Shown one piece after another: positions 1-8,221 of a stretch of DNA of 64,000 nt. A program made the position numbers and the translations under genes. How positions within the stretch are numbered: position 1 is the first letter of the stretch; every line of letters starts with the position of its first letter. This DNA is from Armatimonadota bacterium. Lineage in GTDB: Bacteria > Armatimonadota > Fimbriimonadia > Fimbriimonadales > Fimbriimonadaceae. Where the stretch lies: positions 1 through 64,000 of the forward strand of contig JAGQUX010000012.1 in assembly GCA_020438215.1 (NCBI GenBank), read 5' to 3'. The notes below the pieces were generated by a model. It was not told where the DNA came from and did no database searches. It saw nothing but the letters and a program-made list of their open reading frames with translations.

Positions 1-937
1 CCAGCGGTACGCTGATGAAAGTCAGTTCGGAGTCAAACAAGTGGGTTATAATTTTGGCTGCGTGGTTAAGCGCTTCGGGTAAATTAGTCATGGCGGCCAT
101 GGTGTGGGCCACGCTGTGCAGCGCCGACATAAGGAAGGAATCGATGCGATCCAACACTCCGCCGTGACCTGGCAATATTGAGCCGGAGTCTTTTATGTCG
201 TTCATTCGCTTCATCATGCTTTGGAATAGGTCACCTGCCTGACCAAAGATGCCTGTCACTACCCCAACCCCTAGGCCAGCTACCATAGGCAAATTCATGG
301 ACATTGCAATCACAAGGGCACCCAGAATGCAGAAGAAGAAGTTCGCCACTGAACCTTCCACTGTTTTCTTTGGGCTGATTGTGGGGGCGAGCTTTACGCG
401 ACCGTATTTCTTGCCCACAAAGTAGGCTGCCGTATCGCCAATCCAAAGAGGAGCGGCGACCAGGAAGAGCAGATTCGGAGAAAACACTTTATCTGGGCTA
501 ATAGTTGCCTGGTGAAGCCACGCAGAGCAGGCGATCGGGCCAGCTAGCCAACCTACGGAAAGAGCATCGAGCCAGCTAAATTCCCCTCGTTTGAGGCGCA
601 TGGCGATGGCACCAACGCCAACAAGGGAAGCCGCCAAAGTGATTATCGGGACGATCCGGAAACTGACTTCTTTAGTAAGGGAAACAACCGAAACAACGAA
701 CCCCAGCAGCGTTAATACAAAAGTCAATGAAGAGGGTTTTCCCATTAGTTTGTGTAACTCTATCGCGGAAAAGATAGACAAAACTGTCATCAAGAGGTAG
801 AGCGGCCATTGATAGGTGCACGAGAGAATAGCGAGAACAACCGCCAACATTGCGATTGCAGTTCGGACGCGGCTGGATAAGGAAGAAGCCGCCGAAGAAG
901 CTCCGCTCAGTTGCGAAGTTTCCTCGACGGCATTCAT
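1..937 (-). CDS. cdsA: Phosphatidate cytidylyltransferase, 3' end off the window
   Basis: CdsA makes CDP-diacylglycerol from CTP and phosphatidic acid in the inner membrane, the branch point of phospholipid synthesis. Several hydrophobic segments run from about residue 25 to 230. The family signature lies at about residues 235-270: an acidic/serine-like stretch, KDSGSILPGHGG and then DRIDSF. The ATG at 937 lies 25 bases after the PKD gene stop, so it probably ends the same minus-strand run. The frame stays open to base 1, giving at least 312 residues. That is longer than the usual 260-290, and the tail after DRIDSF is polar rather than a final membrane helix. The family call is firm; the C-terminal extension is odd. 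Confidence 0.9.
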   Translation of the reverse strand, partial: MNAVEETSQLSGASSAASSLSSRVRTAIAMLAVVLAILSCTYQWPLYLLMTVLSIFSAIELHKLMGKPSSLTFVLTLLGFVVSVVSLTKEVSFRIVPIITLAASLVGVGAIAMRLKRGEFSWLDALSVGWLAGPIACSAWLHQATISPDKVFSPNLLFLVAAPLWIGDTAAYFVGKKYGRVKLAPTISPKKTVEGSVANFFFCILGALVIAMSMNLPMVAGLGVGVVTGIFGQAGDLFQSMMKRMNDIKDSGSILPGHGGVLDRIDSFLMSALHSVAHTMAAMTNLPEALNHAAKIITHLFDSELTFISVPL

Positions 938-962
938 GAGTTTTTAGGTGTTTGGTCAGGAA

Positions 963-1883
963 TTACGGGTTGACCGTAACTTTGATTGTCGTGGAATAAG
1001 GCTGTTTCAAACCGTAGATGTCAACGGCAGTCAATGTCACTGTGAAGGTGCCCGGAGTTCGGAATCGTCGCTTCACGACTTGCCCTGTTGCATCTTCGGT
1101 GATGCCATCTCGTGAATCAAAGTCCCACATGAATTTGACTGGGGTTGCCCCGGCATATCCAGTTGCGCTGAATGTCACTTCATCGCCGTAAGCCAGGTTC
1201 AAATCGCGGACGTTAGGTTCGGCATAGACTGGAGTGCGGTCATTTTCAATGTTCATTCCTCCAACGTAGAATGTAGAACGGGTGTCACCGCCAATGGCAA
1301 TGGAGGTGATCATTTTGTTTGTTACGCCGAATCCGTTAATCGCTTGAAGAGGAATTCCAGCAGAAATCCAGCCTCGCTCATCTTTTGTAATGTTAGAAAT
1401 GTCCAGGTAGCACTCAGATTTTTTACCATCGGAGGTCGTGAAGACCATACGAACTGTTTTGAGAGGCTTGACTTCAACCTGGACTGTATTGTTTTGTCGA
1501 CCACCGTCGCCGCCACTTCCTTCACCGGTTCCAGATAGGCCACCGCCACCCTGTCGACCGCCTCCTCCGCCACCGCCAGTGATGACTGGAATGTTGAGGC
1601 GAACCATCAGCAGGTTGTTTTTGTCAGCAAAGGGTGAGCTCAGGTTTTGAGCACTACCAAAGTTGAGAATTCCGCCTTGGAAGAAGCTTTGGGAGGAAAT
1701 CCGGATTGACCGGGAGCCTTCCCAGGCTACGTCATCCGATTGGGCGACCAAGCCGCCACCCCAACCAACGAGCTTGATGCCCTGGTCGGCGATGTCGCGC
1801 TGAGCCTGATAAAGAAATTGCGCTTGGGCCACTCCCATCACGCCTGTCAGTGCCAAGAGGCTTGTCAACTTCAACATATTCAT
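963..1883 (-). CDS. Secreted PKD-domain protein with a glycine-rich loop
   Basis: A 306-residue protein with a clear Sec signal peptide (basic start, hydrophobic core, cut near VAQAQ at about residue 22). A beta-rich region follows, interrupted near residues 103-130 by a run of Gly, Ser and Arg. The last 90 residues form a PKD-like Ig fold: GDEVTFSATG, MWDFDSRDG and the closing FTVTLTAVD pattern. PKD domains usually mediate surface or carbohydrate contacts. No catalytic motif is visible. It lies 21 bases downstream of the ymdB-like gene and 25 bases before cdsA, so it is probably co-transcribed. An AAGGAA-type ribosome site precedes the ATG. The exact function is unknown. Confidence 0.72.
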   Translation of the reverse strand: MNMLKLTSLLALTGVMGVAQAQFLYQAQRDIADQGIKLVGWGGGLVAQSDDVAWEGSRSIRISSQSFFQGGILNFGSAQNLSSPFADKNNLLMVRLNIPVITGGGGGGGRQGGGGLSGTGEGSGGDGGRQNNTVQVEVKPLKTVRMVFTTSDGKKSECYLDISNITKDERGWISAGIPLQAINGFGVTNKMITSIAIGGDTRSTFYVGGMNIENDRTPVYAEPNVRDLNLAYGDEVTFSATGYAGATPVKFMWDFDSRDGITEDATGQVVKRRFRTPGTFTVTLTAVDIYGLKQPYSTTIKVTVNP

Positions 1884-1904
1884 TTCTGGTTCCTTTCCTA
1901 AAAA

Positions 1905-2690
1905 CTATTCGCCGGAAACACAAATCCGTTCAATTGAATTTGCGCGGCCCGTTTCTTTTTGGACGTCTATGACCACCCCACAGATTACACTAGGTTCGCT
2001 TGCAACCTCAAATTTTGCGGGCAAACTGGTCAAAAATCTTTTGATCACAAGCTCTTTTTGAACGCCGAGCACACTTGGTTCCGGGCCGCACATGCCGACA
2101 TCGGTGATGTAGGCGGTTCCTCCAGGAAGGACAATCTCATCAGCGGTTTGGACGTGGGTATGAGTTCCAACAACGGCAGTGACTCGACCATCTAGGAAAT
2201 AGCCGACCGCCTTCTTCTCACTCGTTGCTTCAGCATGAAAATCAACGAATATATGAGGTGTGCCTGCCTCGTTGACAAGCTGATCAAGGACTGGAAATGG
2301 GTCATCGGCGGCATCCATGTATACGCGGCCAAGTGCATTGATTACCGCAATCTTGATGCTCCCATGTTGGATAATCGTCATCCCTCGACCCGGGCAAGCA
2401 TCAGGAAGGTTGGCTGGTCTCACAATCGGCTTCTTTGAGTTTAAGTATTCGCCGATTTCTCGCTTGCGGTACCAGTGATTACCAAGGGTGATCGCATCGG
2501 CACCCACATCGAATATGTCGGTGGCTATCGCAGGGGTGATGCCTTGCCCTGAAGCTGCGTTCTCGCCATTGACAATGACAACATTGGCTTTGTACTTGGA
2601 TTTGAGGCGTTGGAGGTGCTTCAGTACTGCTTCTCGGCCCGGGCGACCAACAACGTCGCCAAGAAACAGTATGCGATAGGTTTGAGACAT
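1905..2690 (-). CDS. ymdB: YmdB/TIGR00282-type metallophosphoesterase
   Basis: A 261-residue protein of the YmdB family, a two-metal phosphoesterase that in Bacillus hydrolyses 2',3'-cyclic nucleotides and affects biofilm genes. The metal-ligand motifs appear in order: GDVVG near residue 11, NGENAA near 41, TLGNH near 68, FHAEATSEK near 150 and GTHTHVQTAD near 175. Length is typical. It follows recX by 40 bases on the same strand, a neighbourhood with recA/recX also seen in other phyla. A purine-rich GGAAGGGGA lies just upstream of the ATG. The family is certain; the cellular role here is inferred. Confidence 0.9.
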   Translation of the reverse strand: MSQTYRILFLGDVVGRPGREAVLKHLQRLKSKYKANVVIVNGENAASGQGITPAIATDIFDVGADAITLGNHWYRKREIGEYLNSKKPIVRPANLPDACPGRGMTIIQHGSIKIAVINALGRVYMDAADDPFPVLDQLVNEAGTPHIFVDFHAEATSEKKAVGYFLDGRVTAVVGTHTHVQTADEIVLPGGTAYITDVGMCGPEPSVLGVQKELVIKRFLTSLPAKFEVASEPSVICGVVIDVQKETGRANSIERICVSGE

Positions 2691-2730
2691 AGGCTCGGAA
2701 TCCCCTTCCGAACGCCTATTGTATCAAATC

Positions 2731-3183
2731 CTAGAACTCTTCGTATGCAGGGAAGTGTCGGGCCAGCGCAGATTGCACGACTTCTTCATCAAAACCGCGT
2801 GAAAAAAGAAAACGACCGGCCTTGGCAAAGTCATCATCGGATTTGTACTTTCGCTGGAGCAAGAGGCAGGCTCGCTTGAGCTCATCACCTTCTTCGATTT
2901 CAGCGACCGCTTGCTCCCGGATCTCCTCGTCCACGCCGCGAGATTCCAGGCGATGATTAACTCTGTGTTTGCCAAGAAGCTTCCTCGTGCTGAGATCTTC
3001 GACCTCTTGATGAGCCATGCGCTCTTCGTTCAGATAGTTCAGGTCTCGCAATCGAGAGATGGCGTCCTCAATTTCAGCTTCTTCGTACTCTCGAGACGCC
3101 AAACGGCGCCGGACTTCCGCTTCCGATCTCTCTGCCTTAGCAAGAAATCGAACCGCTTCGTCCAGCGCCGTTCGCTTGGTCAA
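2731..3183 (-). CDS. recX: Regulatory protein RecX
   Basis: RecX binds RecA filaments and inhibits them. The reading frame shows the three-helix repeats typical of the family: R.LxxREY near the N-terminus, AISRLRDLNYLNEER, then a GKHRVNHRLESRGV repeat and a terminal FLFSRGFDEEVVQSAL repeat. An in-frame ATG exists at 3231, but it would overlap recA by 44 bases. A TTG at 3183 has a GGAG seven bases upstream, overlapping the end of recA, and gives 150 residues, the normal family length. I prefer the TTG, which would couple recX translation to recA. The family is firm; the start is a judgement. Confidence 0.88.
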   Translation of the reverse strand: MTKRTALDEAVRFLAKAERSEAEVRRRLASREYEEAEIEDAISRLRDLNYLNEERMAHQEVEDLSTRKLLGKHRVNHRLESRGVDEEIREQAVAEIEEGDELKRACLLLQRKYKSDDDFAKAGRFLFSRGFDEEVVQSALARHFPAYEEF

Positions 3184-3187
3184 ATGT

Positions 3188-4225
3188 TTACTCCGAGAGG
3201 GAAGCCGCGACTTCGGGAGCAGGGGTTGCACTTCGAGTCAGGTTGAACTTCTCGCGAACCTTGGTATCCAACTCAGCAAAGATTTCCGGGTTGTCATCCA
3301 GGAATTGACGAGCATTGTCACGTCCCTGCCCAAGCCGGATTTCGCCGTAGTTGTAATAGGTTCCTGCTCTGCTAATAAACTCTTCTTGCAGAGCCAGGTC
3401 AAGCACATCACCTGCACGGCTAACGCCATAACCAAAAATGGTATCGAACTCGGCTTGCTTGAACGGAGGAGCGACCTTGTTCTTGACAACCTTGACCTTA
3501 GTTCGCGTTCCGTATGCTTCGGTTCCGTTCTTGAGGAACTCGCCGCGTCGAACTTCGAGTCGGCAGCTCGCCCAGAACTTGAGTGCGCGCCCACCGGGAG
3601 TGGTTTCTGGGTTGCCGAACATTACGCCAATCTTCTCACGGATTTGGTTGATGAAGATCACCGCGGTTTTGGTCTTATTGACCGTGCCACCCAGCTTACG
3701 CAAGGCTTGAGACATCATCCGCGCTTGAAGACCAACGTGGGAGTCGCCCATATCGCCTTCAATTTCCGCTTTTGGAACCAGAGCGGCAACCGAGTCGAGG
3801 ACAACAATATCCATCGCGCCGGACTTGATCATCGCGTCCATGATTTCTAGCGCTTCTTCGCCGGTTGTCGGCTGAGAAACGTATAGGCGGTCAATATCTA
3901 CGCCGAGAGTCTTGGCGTATTCCAAATCGAGGGCATGCTCAGCATCCACAAAGAGGGCGTGTCCGCCGTTCTTTTGCGCTTGAGCGACCGCTTGAAGGGC
4001 GATAGTCGTCTTCCCGCTGGATTCTGCGCCGTAAATCTCGGTGATTCGGCTGCGTGGCACGCCGCCAATGCCAAGGGCAATATCAAGCGAAAGGGAGCCA
4101 GTTGAAATGGCACTCACACGTTCGTGGGGATTCCCCTCGCCAAGGCGCATGACGGATCCCTTACCAAAACTCTTCTCTACTTGTTGCAACGCCATCTCTA
4201 GCGCGCGATCTTGATCTTTACTCAT
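3188..4225 (-). CDS. recA: Recombinase RecA
   Basis: RecA, 345 residues, forms ATP-dependent filaments on single-stranded DNA for recombination and SOS induction. Visible hallmarks are the Walker [10 protein letters not shown] near residue 67, VDAEHALD, the Walker B region [12 protein letters not shown], the loop [18 protein letters not shown] and the KFN-containing C-terminus. Length and motif order are normal. It is the first gene of the recA-recX-ymdB-PKD-cdsA run. A strong sigma70-like promoter whose -10 sits inside a perfect inverted repeat lies 42-79 bases upstream, which suggests SOS-type control. Confidence 0.99.
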   Translation of the reverse strand: MSKDQDRALEMALQQVEKSFGKGSVMRLGEGNPHERVSAISTGSLSLDIALGIGGVPRSRITEIYGAESSGKTTIALQAVAQAQKNGGHALFVDAEHALDLEYAKTLGVDIDRLYVSQPTTGEEALEIMDAMIKSGAMDIVVLDSVAALVPKAEIEGDMGDSHVGLQARMMSQALRKLGGTVNKTKTAVIFINQIREKIGVMFGNPETTPGGRALKFWASCRLEVRRGEFLKNGTEAYGTRTKVKVVKNKVAPPFKQAEFDTIFGYGVSRAGDVLDLALQEEFISRAGTYYNYGEIRLGQGRDNARQFLDDNPEIFAELDTKVREKFNLTRSATPAPEVAASLSE

Positions 4226-4266
4226 ATTCTATTTCCGCAGGCACGTCTAGGTGAAATCCCAGTAGT

Positions 4267-4304
4267 GGTATACAAAACTATACCAAAAATGCGCCATCTT
4301 GCAA
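4267..4304 (-). promoter_or_regulatory. recA promoter with palindromic operator candidate
   Basis: Read on the minus strand, TTGCAA (4304-4299), a 16-base spacer and TATAGT (4282-4277) form a good promoter. The -10 lies inside a perfect inverted repeat, GGTATA-N6-TATACC (4267-4284). A repressor bound here would cover the -10 of recA. This is neither the E. coli CTG-N10-CAG box nor the Bacillus GAAC-N4-GTTC box. A LexA-type operator is an inference; no lexA gene is in the window. Confidence 0.6.
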
Positions 4305-4457
4305 GACTTTTTTGAAAAAACTTCCTTTCCAGACGAAAAGAACCCGCCTTTTTGCTAGGGGAATTGGTGATTTTGAGCCTGAGTTTTCCCGATTGCATTG
4401 CTGGGAACTGGTTTCTGATTTTGTTTGTTAGACAGACCATCGGGCCAAGGGGAGCGT

Positions 4458-4488
4458 TTGTGGATTTTCCAACTGTCTCGTACAATGG
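4458..4488 (+). promoter_or_regulatory. Promoter for the two pseudopilin-like genes
   Basis: TTGTGG (4458-4463), a 17-base spacer and TACAAT (4483-4488) lie upstream of an AGAGGA ribosome site (4495-4500) and the ATG at 4511. The geometry is good, and the same -10 form recurs near other genes here. Confidence 0.5.
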
Positions 4489-4510
4489 TATTTGAGAGGA
4501 TGGAAACAGA

Positions 4511-4993
4511 ATGGCGGGATTGATCAAGTGGATAGCAGGCTGGGATCGGGATGTAAAGATTCTGATGGTGATCCCCACCTGCATTGGGCTTTGGCTGACT
4601 TACTCTGTTTGGAGTACATGCCCGCCAAAGACGCCAGAAGCTCAATTGATGAGTGCGACGCGCCAGTTCCACACTGCTCTAGCGATCTACGCATCAGACC
4701 ACGATGATCTCTTGCCTCCGGATATGTCGCGCAAAGCGATACTATCTGATCTTGCACCAATTTTGGGCAAGCAGCTTCTCGGTTCAACATATATTGCCGA
4801 CTCTTCATACCTGTTCAATTCGAGAATTGCGGGAAAAAGGCTCGATGAGCAAAATGGAGAGTGGTTGTCTGTTTGCTCGCATCCAGAAATAGACCAGCTC
4901 GTGGTCACATACTCCGATTTGACCGCAAAAGCGTATCCAGCAAGTGAAGCCCTCAAGACATTAGGTAGCACCTCTTCGCAAGAGTACCAATGA
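4511..4993 (+). CDS. Pseudopilin-like single-pass membrane protein, paralogue 1
   Basis: A 160-residue protein with one N-terminal membrane segment (about residues 18-36), then a soluble domain. That domain contains LMSATRQFHTALAIYASDHDDLLPP, quoted in two parts as FHTALAIYASDHD and LLPP. This helix-then-YAxDHDxxLPP pattern is typical of the globular part of type II pseudopilin-like proteins common in Planctomycetes and Armatimonadota. The class III signal peptide (G/FTLxE) is absent, so it is probably membrane-anchored rather than assembled as a pilin. It overlaps the next gene by ATGA, so the two paralogues are coupled. Function unknown. Confidence 0.6.
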   Translation: MAGLIKWIAGWDRDVKILMVIPTCIGLWLTYSVWSTCPPKTPEAQLMSATRQFHTALAIYASDHDDLLPPDMSRKAILSDLAPILGKQLLGSTYIADSSYLFNSRIAGKRLDEQNGEWLSVCSHPEIDQLVVTYSDLTAKAYPASEALKTLGSTSSQEYQ

Positions 4994-5457
4994 GCGAAGA
5001 GAATCGGAAGTATGGCTGGCGACACAGATTTGCGCTTTATGGAATCCCCATTGGAGTGATGCTGGCCTTTTGGTATTTCTTCATGCCATGGAGAGGCGCG
5101 ATGCTACCAAGTCCAGAAACAAATCTTCGGAAAGATTTGGTAGAGATCTCAACTGCATTGCAGATATATCTTGCTGACCATGACAATCACATGCCTCTGG
5201 GAAAGTCCACTGACCGGTTTCTAACAGCACTAGACTCCTACATGAAAGGCTGGGATTTTGAAAACCCAGAGACTTCAGCTCTTTTCAATATGCAGCTCAG
5301 CGGAATGGAGATTACAGAATTCTCCGAATACTCTAATGAGTGGCTCATGGCCGCCAGCAACCCAAAGACTAAAGGGAAGGTCGTCATTATTTACCTTGAC
5401 TCTCAGACCCAGGTATGTACACCTCACGAAGCCCTCACCATTATCAGCCAACCCTGA
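4990..5457 (+). CDS. Pseudopilin-like single-pass membrane protein, paralogue 2
   Basis: A 155-residue paralogue of the preceding protein: basic start, one hydrophobic segment (about residues 14-32), a helix with DLVEISTALQIYLADHDNHMPLG and a C-terminal strand VVIIYLDSQTQV matching VVTYSDLTAKA in its neighbour. It starts inside the stop of the upstream gene (ATGA) and ends three bases before the convergent transporter-fusion stop. No prepilin cleavage motif is seen. The pair probably arose by tandem duplication and may form a heteromer; this is inference. Confidence 0.6.
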   Translation: MSEENRKYGWRHRFALYGIPIGVMLAFWYFFMPWRGAMLPSPETNLRKDLVEISTALQIYLADHDNHMPLGKSTDRFLTALDSYMKGWDFENPETSALFNMQLSGMEITEFSEYSNEWLMAASNPKTKGKVVIIYLDSQTQVCTPHEALTIISQP

Positions 5458-5459
5458 AC

Positions 5460-7868
5460 TTACTTCGAGTCCGCTGGGGCTGTACTGAACTTCATCTTCG
5501 TCAGGCTCTTGATCTGCACCATCGTAAATCCGATCAGGATTGCGCCCATGACCCAAGCTGCCGCGGTGGCATAGCCGAACTTGAGGAACATAAACGCGTT
5601 TTGCCAAACTTCCAGCCCGATAACGTGGGTGGCATTGAGTGGGCCACCGCCGGTGAGAACAAAGATGTTCTCCATAGCTTTGAACCCACCTATGAATACA
5701 CCCAGAAGGTTGATGATCATCAGCGGTTTGAGGCCAGGAATAGTGATGTAGCGAATCTTCTTGATCCAGCTAGCGCCATCAAGATCGGCGGCCTCATAAC
5801 GCTCTTCGGGAATATTCTTGAGGGCGGCGAGATAGAGGATTGAGCCTGGCCCAGCTCCCGCCCAAATTGCGGGAATGACCACAGCAAACATCGCGAGTTT
5901 GGGGTCACCCAGCCAATCCAAAGCGAGAGGAGCGACTTCGTGTCCGGTCAGTCCGTTCCAGAGATTCACGGGCCAGCTGAGAACCATATTGAGCAGACCT
6001 TGCTCACTTTTATCATAGAACTGTGCCCAAAGGAAGGCAATCACGATGGGCGATGTCATCGCCGGGAGATAGAACACCGTCCGGAAAAACACTTTGGCAA
6101 ACGGAATCTCGTTCAGGGCCAAAGCAAGAAAGATCGGGATGAAGAATCCGACAACAATAATCAGCCCAACATAAATGAAGCTGTTCACCAGAGCTTTATA
6201 GAAAATTGGCTGAGTGAAGACATCAATGAAGTTGTCTAGCCCAACGAACTTGGCATCGCCCAGAACCTTGTAATCTTGGAACGCGATGATCAAGCCACGG
6301 AAAAGGGGATAGTACGCCCACACGAGCAAGCTCAAAACGGCTGGCGCCAAACATAGCCCGATAAACCGTAAGGTTTTCAATCGTGCTTGACCAGTGGGGA
6401 GGCGATCGTGAGTGATATCCAGATTCGCACTGGCCCGTTTGAGCCCGCGATAAACCATCGCCGATCCGCCCAGCCCTACAAAGATGAGAATGCAGAGAGC
6501 CCAAGCCCGTCGTTGGCGCATTGTGTCCGGCGGCGTGTAGCTAAGGAGCTTCTGGTTCATCTCATCCTGAACCTCCGCTAGGATCACCGAACTCGGTGTA
6601 TCTTCCAGCCGCGCACGATCCATCGCTTTATCGAGAACCGTGTAGATTTGTCCGCAGTTTTTGCCGTAAGGTTCTGGCTTTCCAGTTTTGAAGAGGCTCT
6701 CGTTGGCAGCGATGTAACCAGGGTCGACTTTCGCTGCTTCCGATTCAAATCCTGCATCGCGGAGCAGAACCGGGTTGACAAGGTTGCCCATACCGAGTTC
6801 GACAAACTTTTCTGCGCTCAACTTTGCCGCATCTTGGGAAGCGAAGTATTTGATGAATTCCCAGCACGCTTTGATTTTTTCAGGGTCTTTGACACTGGCA
6901 TTGATTGCCCACATCCCCGCATTGACTTCGTTATAGGGACCAGCTGGGCCAGCCGGCATCGCCGCAATCCCGATGAGGGAGGGGTTAATATCCGAGATGT
7001 TGAGGACAATGTCGTTCGTATAGCTGAACCACATGCTGACTTTGCCAGCATTGACATCTTGCCCGTGGGTTGCCGCAACCTGAGCCGCTGGGCCAACCAG
7101 CTTGCCGTCTTTGTTCTTCCATTTCTCGGTGGTGAGTTTCCGGAAGAAATCCAAAGCTTGCTCGCCTGGTTTGGTGGCAATGGTGGCTTTCCAGTAGCCA
7201 TCTTCGGCGGGCTCAACAATCTCGCCTCCTGCCTGCCACATGAAGTTCACCCAGTAGTACGCCTGACTTTGGGGGTTTGCGCTGAATGAGAATCCTGATC
7301 GCCCGGGAGCAGACTCGGTGAGCTTTTGGCTGTATTCGTAGAACTCGTCCCAAGTTTTGGGAGGCTTGGCGGGATCAAGACCCGCTTCAAGGTAGTGATC
7401 TTTTCGGTAGTACAGTCCTTGCGCCACCTGATAGAACGGCATGGCGTAGAACTGCCCGTCATAAGATTCGACGACCTTCCGTACTTCCGGCGATACACGA
7501 TCCATGATCTCCGGGTCTTGAGCGATCAGATCATCGAGAGGGCGGCAGAACCCTTGATCAATGTAGTTGTAGTAGTTCCGGAAGTTGACGTAGAAGACAT
7601 CGGGAGCGGTATCGCCCGCCATCGACATCAGGAAGTTGGATTCCGCTTTTTCTCCCGGAAGTTCAAGGCCGCCCGCATTGATCACCCGGAAATTGGGGTT
7701 CAGGCGGTGAAATTCATCGAAGACGGCACGGCGAGCTAAAGATCGGGGGTCGGTGGCTGATGGTGGGGGCACTCCCAGGCTGACCGCCATCATGCGAATA
7801 GTGACCGGCTCAGCCAGGGCAATTGCTGTGGCAAAGAAGAGTGCAAAAAGTGTCGCCAGCCGCTTCAT
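5460..7868 (-). CDS. Sugar-binding protein fused to MalF-type ABC permease
   Basis: An 802-residue fusion. Residues 1-20 are a Sec signal peptide. Residues about 21-440 are an extracellular sugar-binding protein (family 1), with DTAPDVFYVN, the hinge region and FRKLTTEKWK. A membrane helix at about 447-470 leads into a full MalF/UgpA-type permease (about 500-795), with six hydrophobic segments and the EAA loop YEAADLDGASW...IPGLKP near residue 690. The topology is sensible: binding protein outside, helix inward, permease. No MalG partner or ATPase is adjacent, since the next genes are convergent. Normally these are separate genes. The domain calls are firm; the substrate, probably an oligosaccharide, is unknown. 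Confidence 0.92.
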   Translation of the reverse strand: MKRLATLFALFFATAIALAEPVTIRMMAVSLGVPPPSATDPRSLARRAVFDEFHRLNPNFRVINAGGLELPGEKAESNFLMSMAGDTAPDVFYVNFRNYYNYIDQGFCRPLDDLIAQDPEIMDRVSPEVRKVVESYDGQFYAMPFYQVAQGLYYRKDHYLEAGLDPAKPPKTWDEFYEYSQKLTESAPGRSGFSFSANPQSQAYYWVNFMWQAGGEIVEPAEDGYWKATIATKPGEQALDFFRKLTTEKWKNKDGKLVGPAAQVAATHGQDVNAGKVSMWFSYTNDIVLNISDINPSLIGIAAMPAGPAGPYNEVNAGMWAINASVKDPEKIKACWEFIKYFASQDAAKLSAEKFVELGMGNLVNPVLLRDAGFESEAAKVDPGYIAANESLFKTGKPEPYGKNCGQIYTVLDKAMDRARLEDTPSSVILAEVQDEMNQKLLSYTPPDTMRQRRAWALCILIFVGLGGSAMVYRGLKRASANLDITHDRLPTGQARLKTLRFIGLCLAPAVLSLLVWAYYPLFRGLIIAFQDYKVLGDAKFVGLDNFIDVFTQPIFYKALVNSFIYVGLIIVVGFFIPIFLALALNEIPFAKVFFRTVFYLPAMTSPIVIAFLWAQFYDKSEQGLLNMVLSWPVNLWNGLTGHEVAPLALDWLGDPKLAMFAVVIPAIWAGAGPGSILYLAALKNIPEERYEAADLDGASWIKKIRYITIPGLKPLMIINLLGVFIGGFKAMENIFVLTGGGPLNATHVIGLEVWQNAFMFLKFGYATAAAWVMGAILIGFTMVQIKSLTKMKFSTAPADSK

Positions 7869-8221
7869 CGCTGAGCCTGATTATACAGTTCAAAAGCCAT
7901 TCCTGCAAACAAGACAATTTCGTGCACGAATTGCACAATTAGGAGCCTAAAGACGCACTCTTTTGAATCTGGTGGGCACTAAGTCCCAGTATATTCACCT
8001 GGAGCCCTATTCCTTTACTCGTCGCTCGTCATAATCCCAGTTGGTGGTGAGTACGTCTTGCTACCACGGACAACGCAGGATGCGTTGCTAAGCCGTAGAG
8101 GGATGGCTTGGTTCTCACAGGGAACTTAAGGAAAGTTGTGATGTCAATCAAGTCCGACACTTCAAAAGCTGCGCAAACGTTCTGAGTTGCTCCAAATCCT
8201 TAGGAGACTAAGAACAAATCT
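7869..8221. promoter_or_regulatory. Intergenic region with structured leader of the SLH porin gene
   Basis: A 353-base gap between divergent genes. No protein is supported. It contains a perfect hairpin CAACGCA-GGA-TGCGTTG (8071-8087) that can be extended by flanking CTAC..CGG / CCGTAG pairing, a small GTTC/GAAC stem near 8115-8130 and a TTAGGAG ribosome site just before the ATG at 8222. This looks like a folded 5' leader of a highly expressed envelope gene. I do not recognise a known riboswitch. Confidence 0.4.

Noticed and set aside
3059-3850. A 263-codon frame antisense to recA and recX
   Set aside because: recA and recX are unmistakable on the minus strand; the frame is a shadow.
4222-4584. 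A 120-codon minus-strand frame upstream of recA
   Set aside because: It crosses the recA promoter and the start of the divergent pseudopilin-like gene, and shows no domain or ribosome site.
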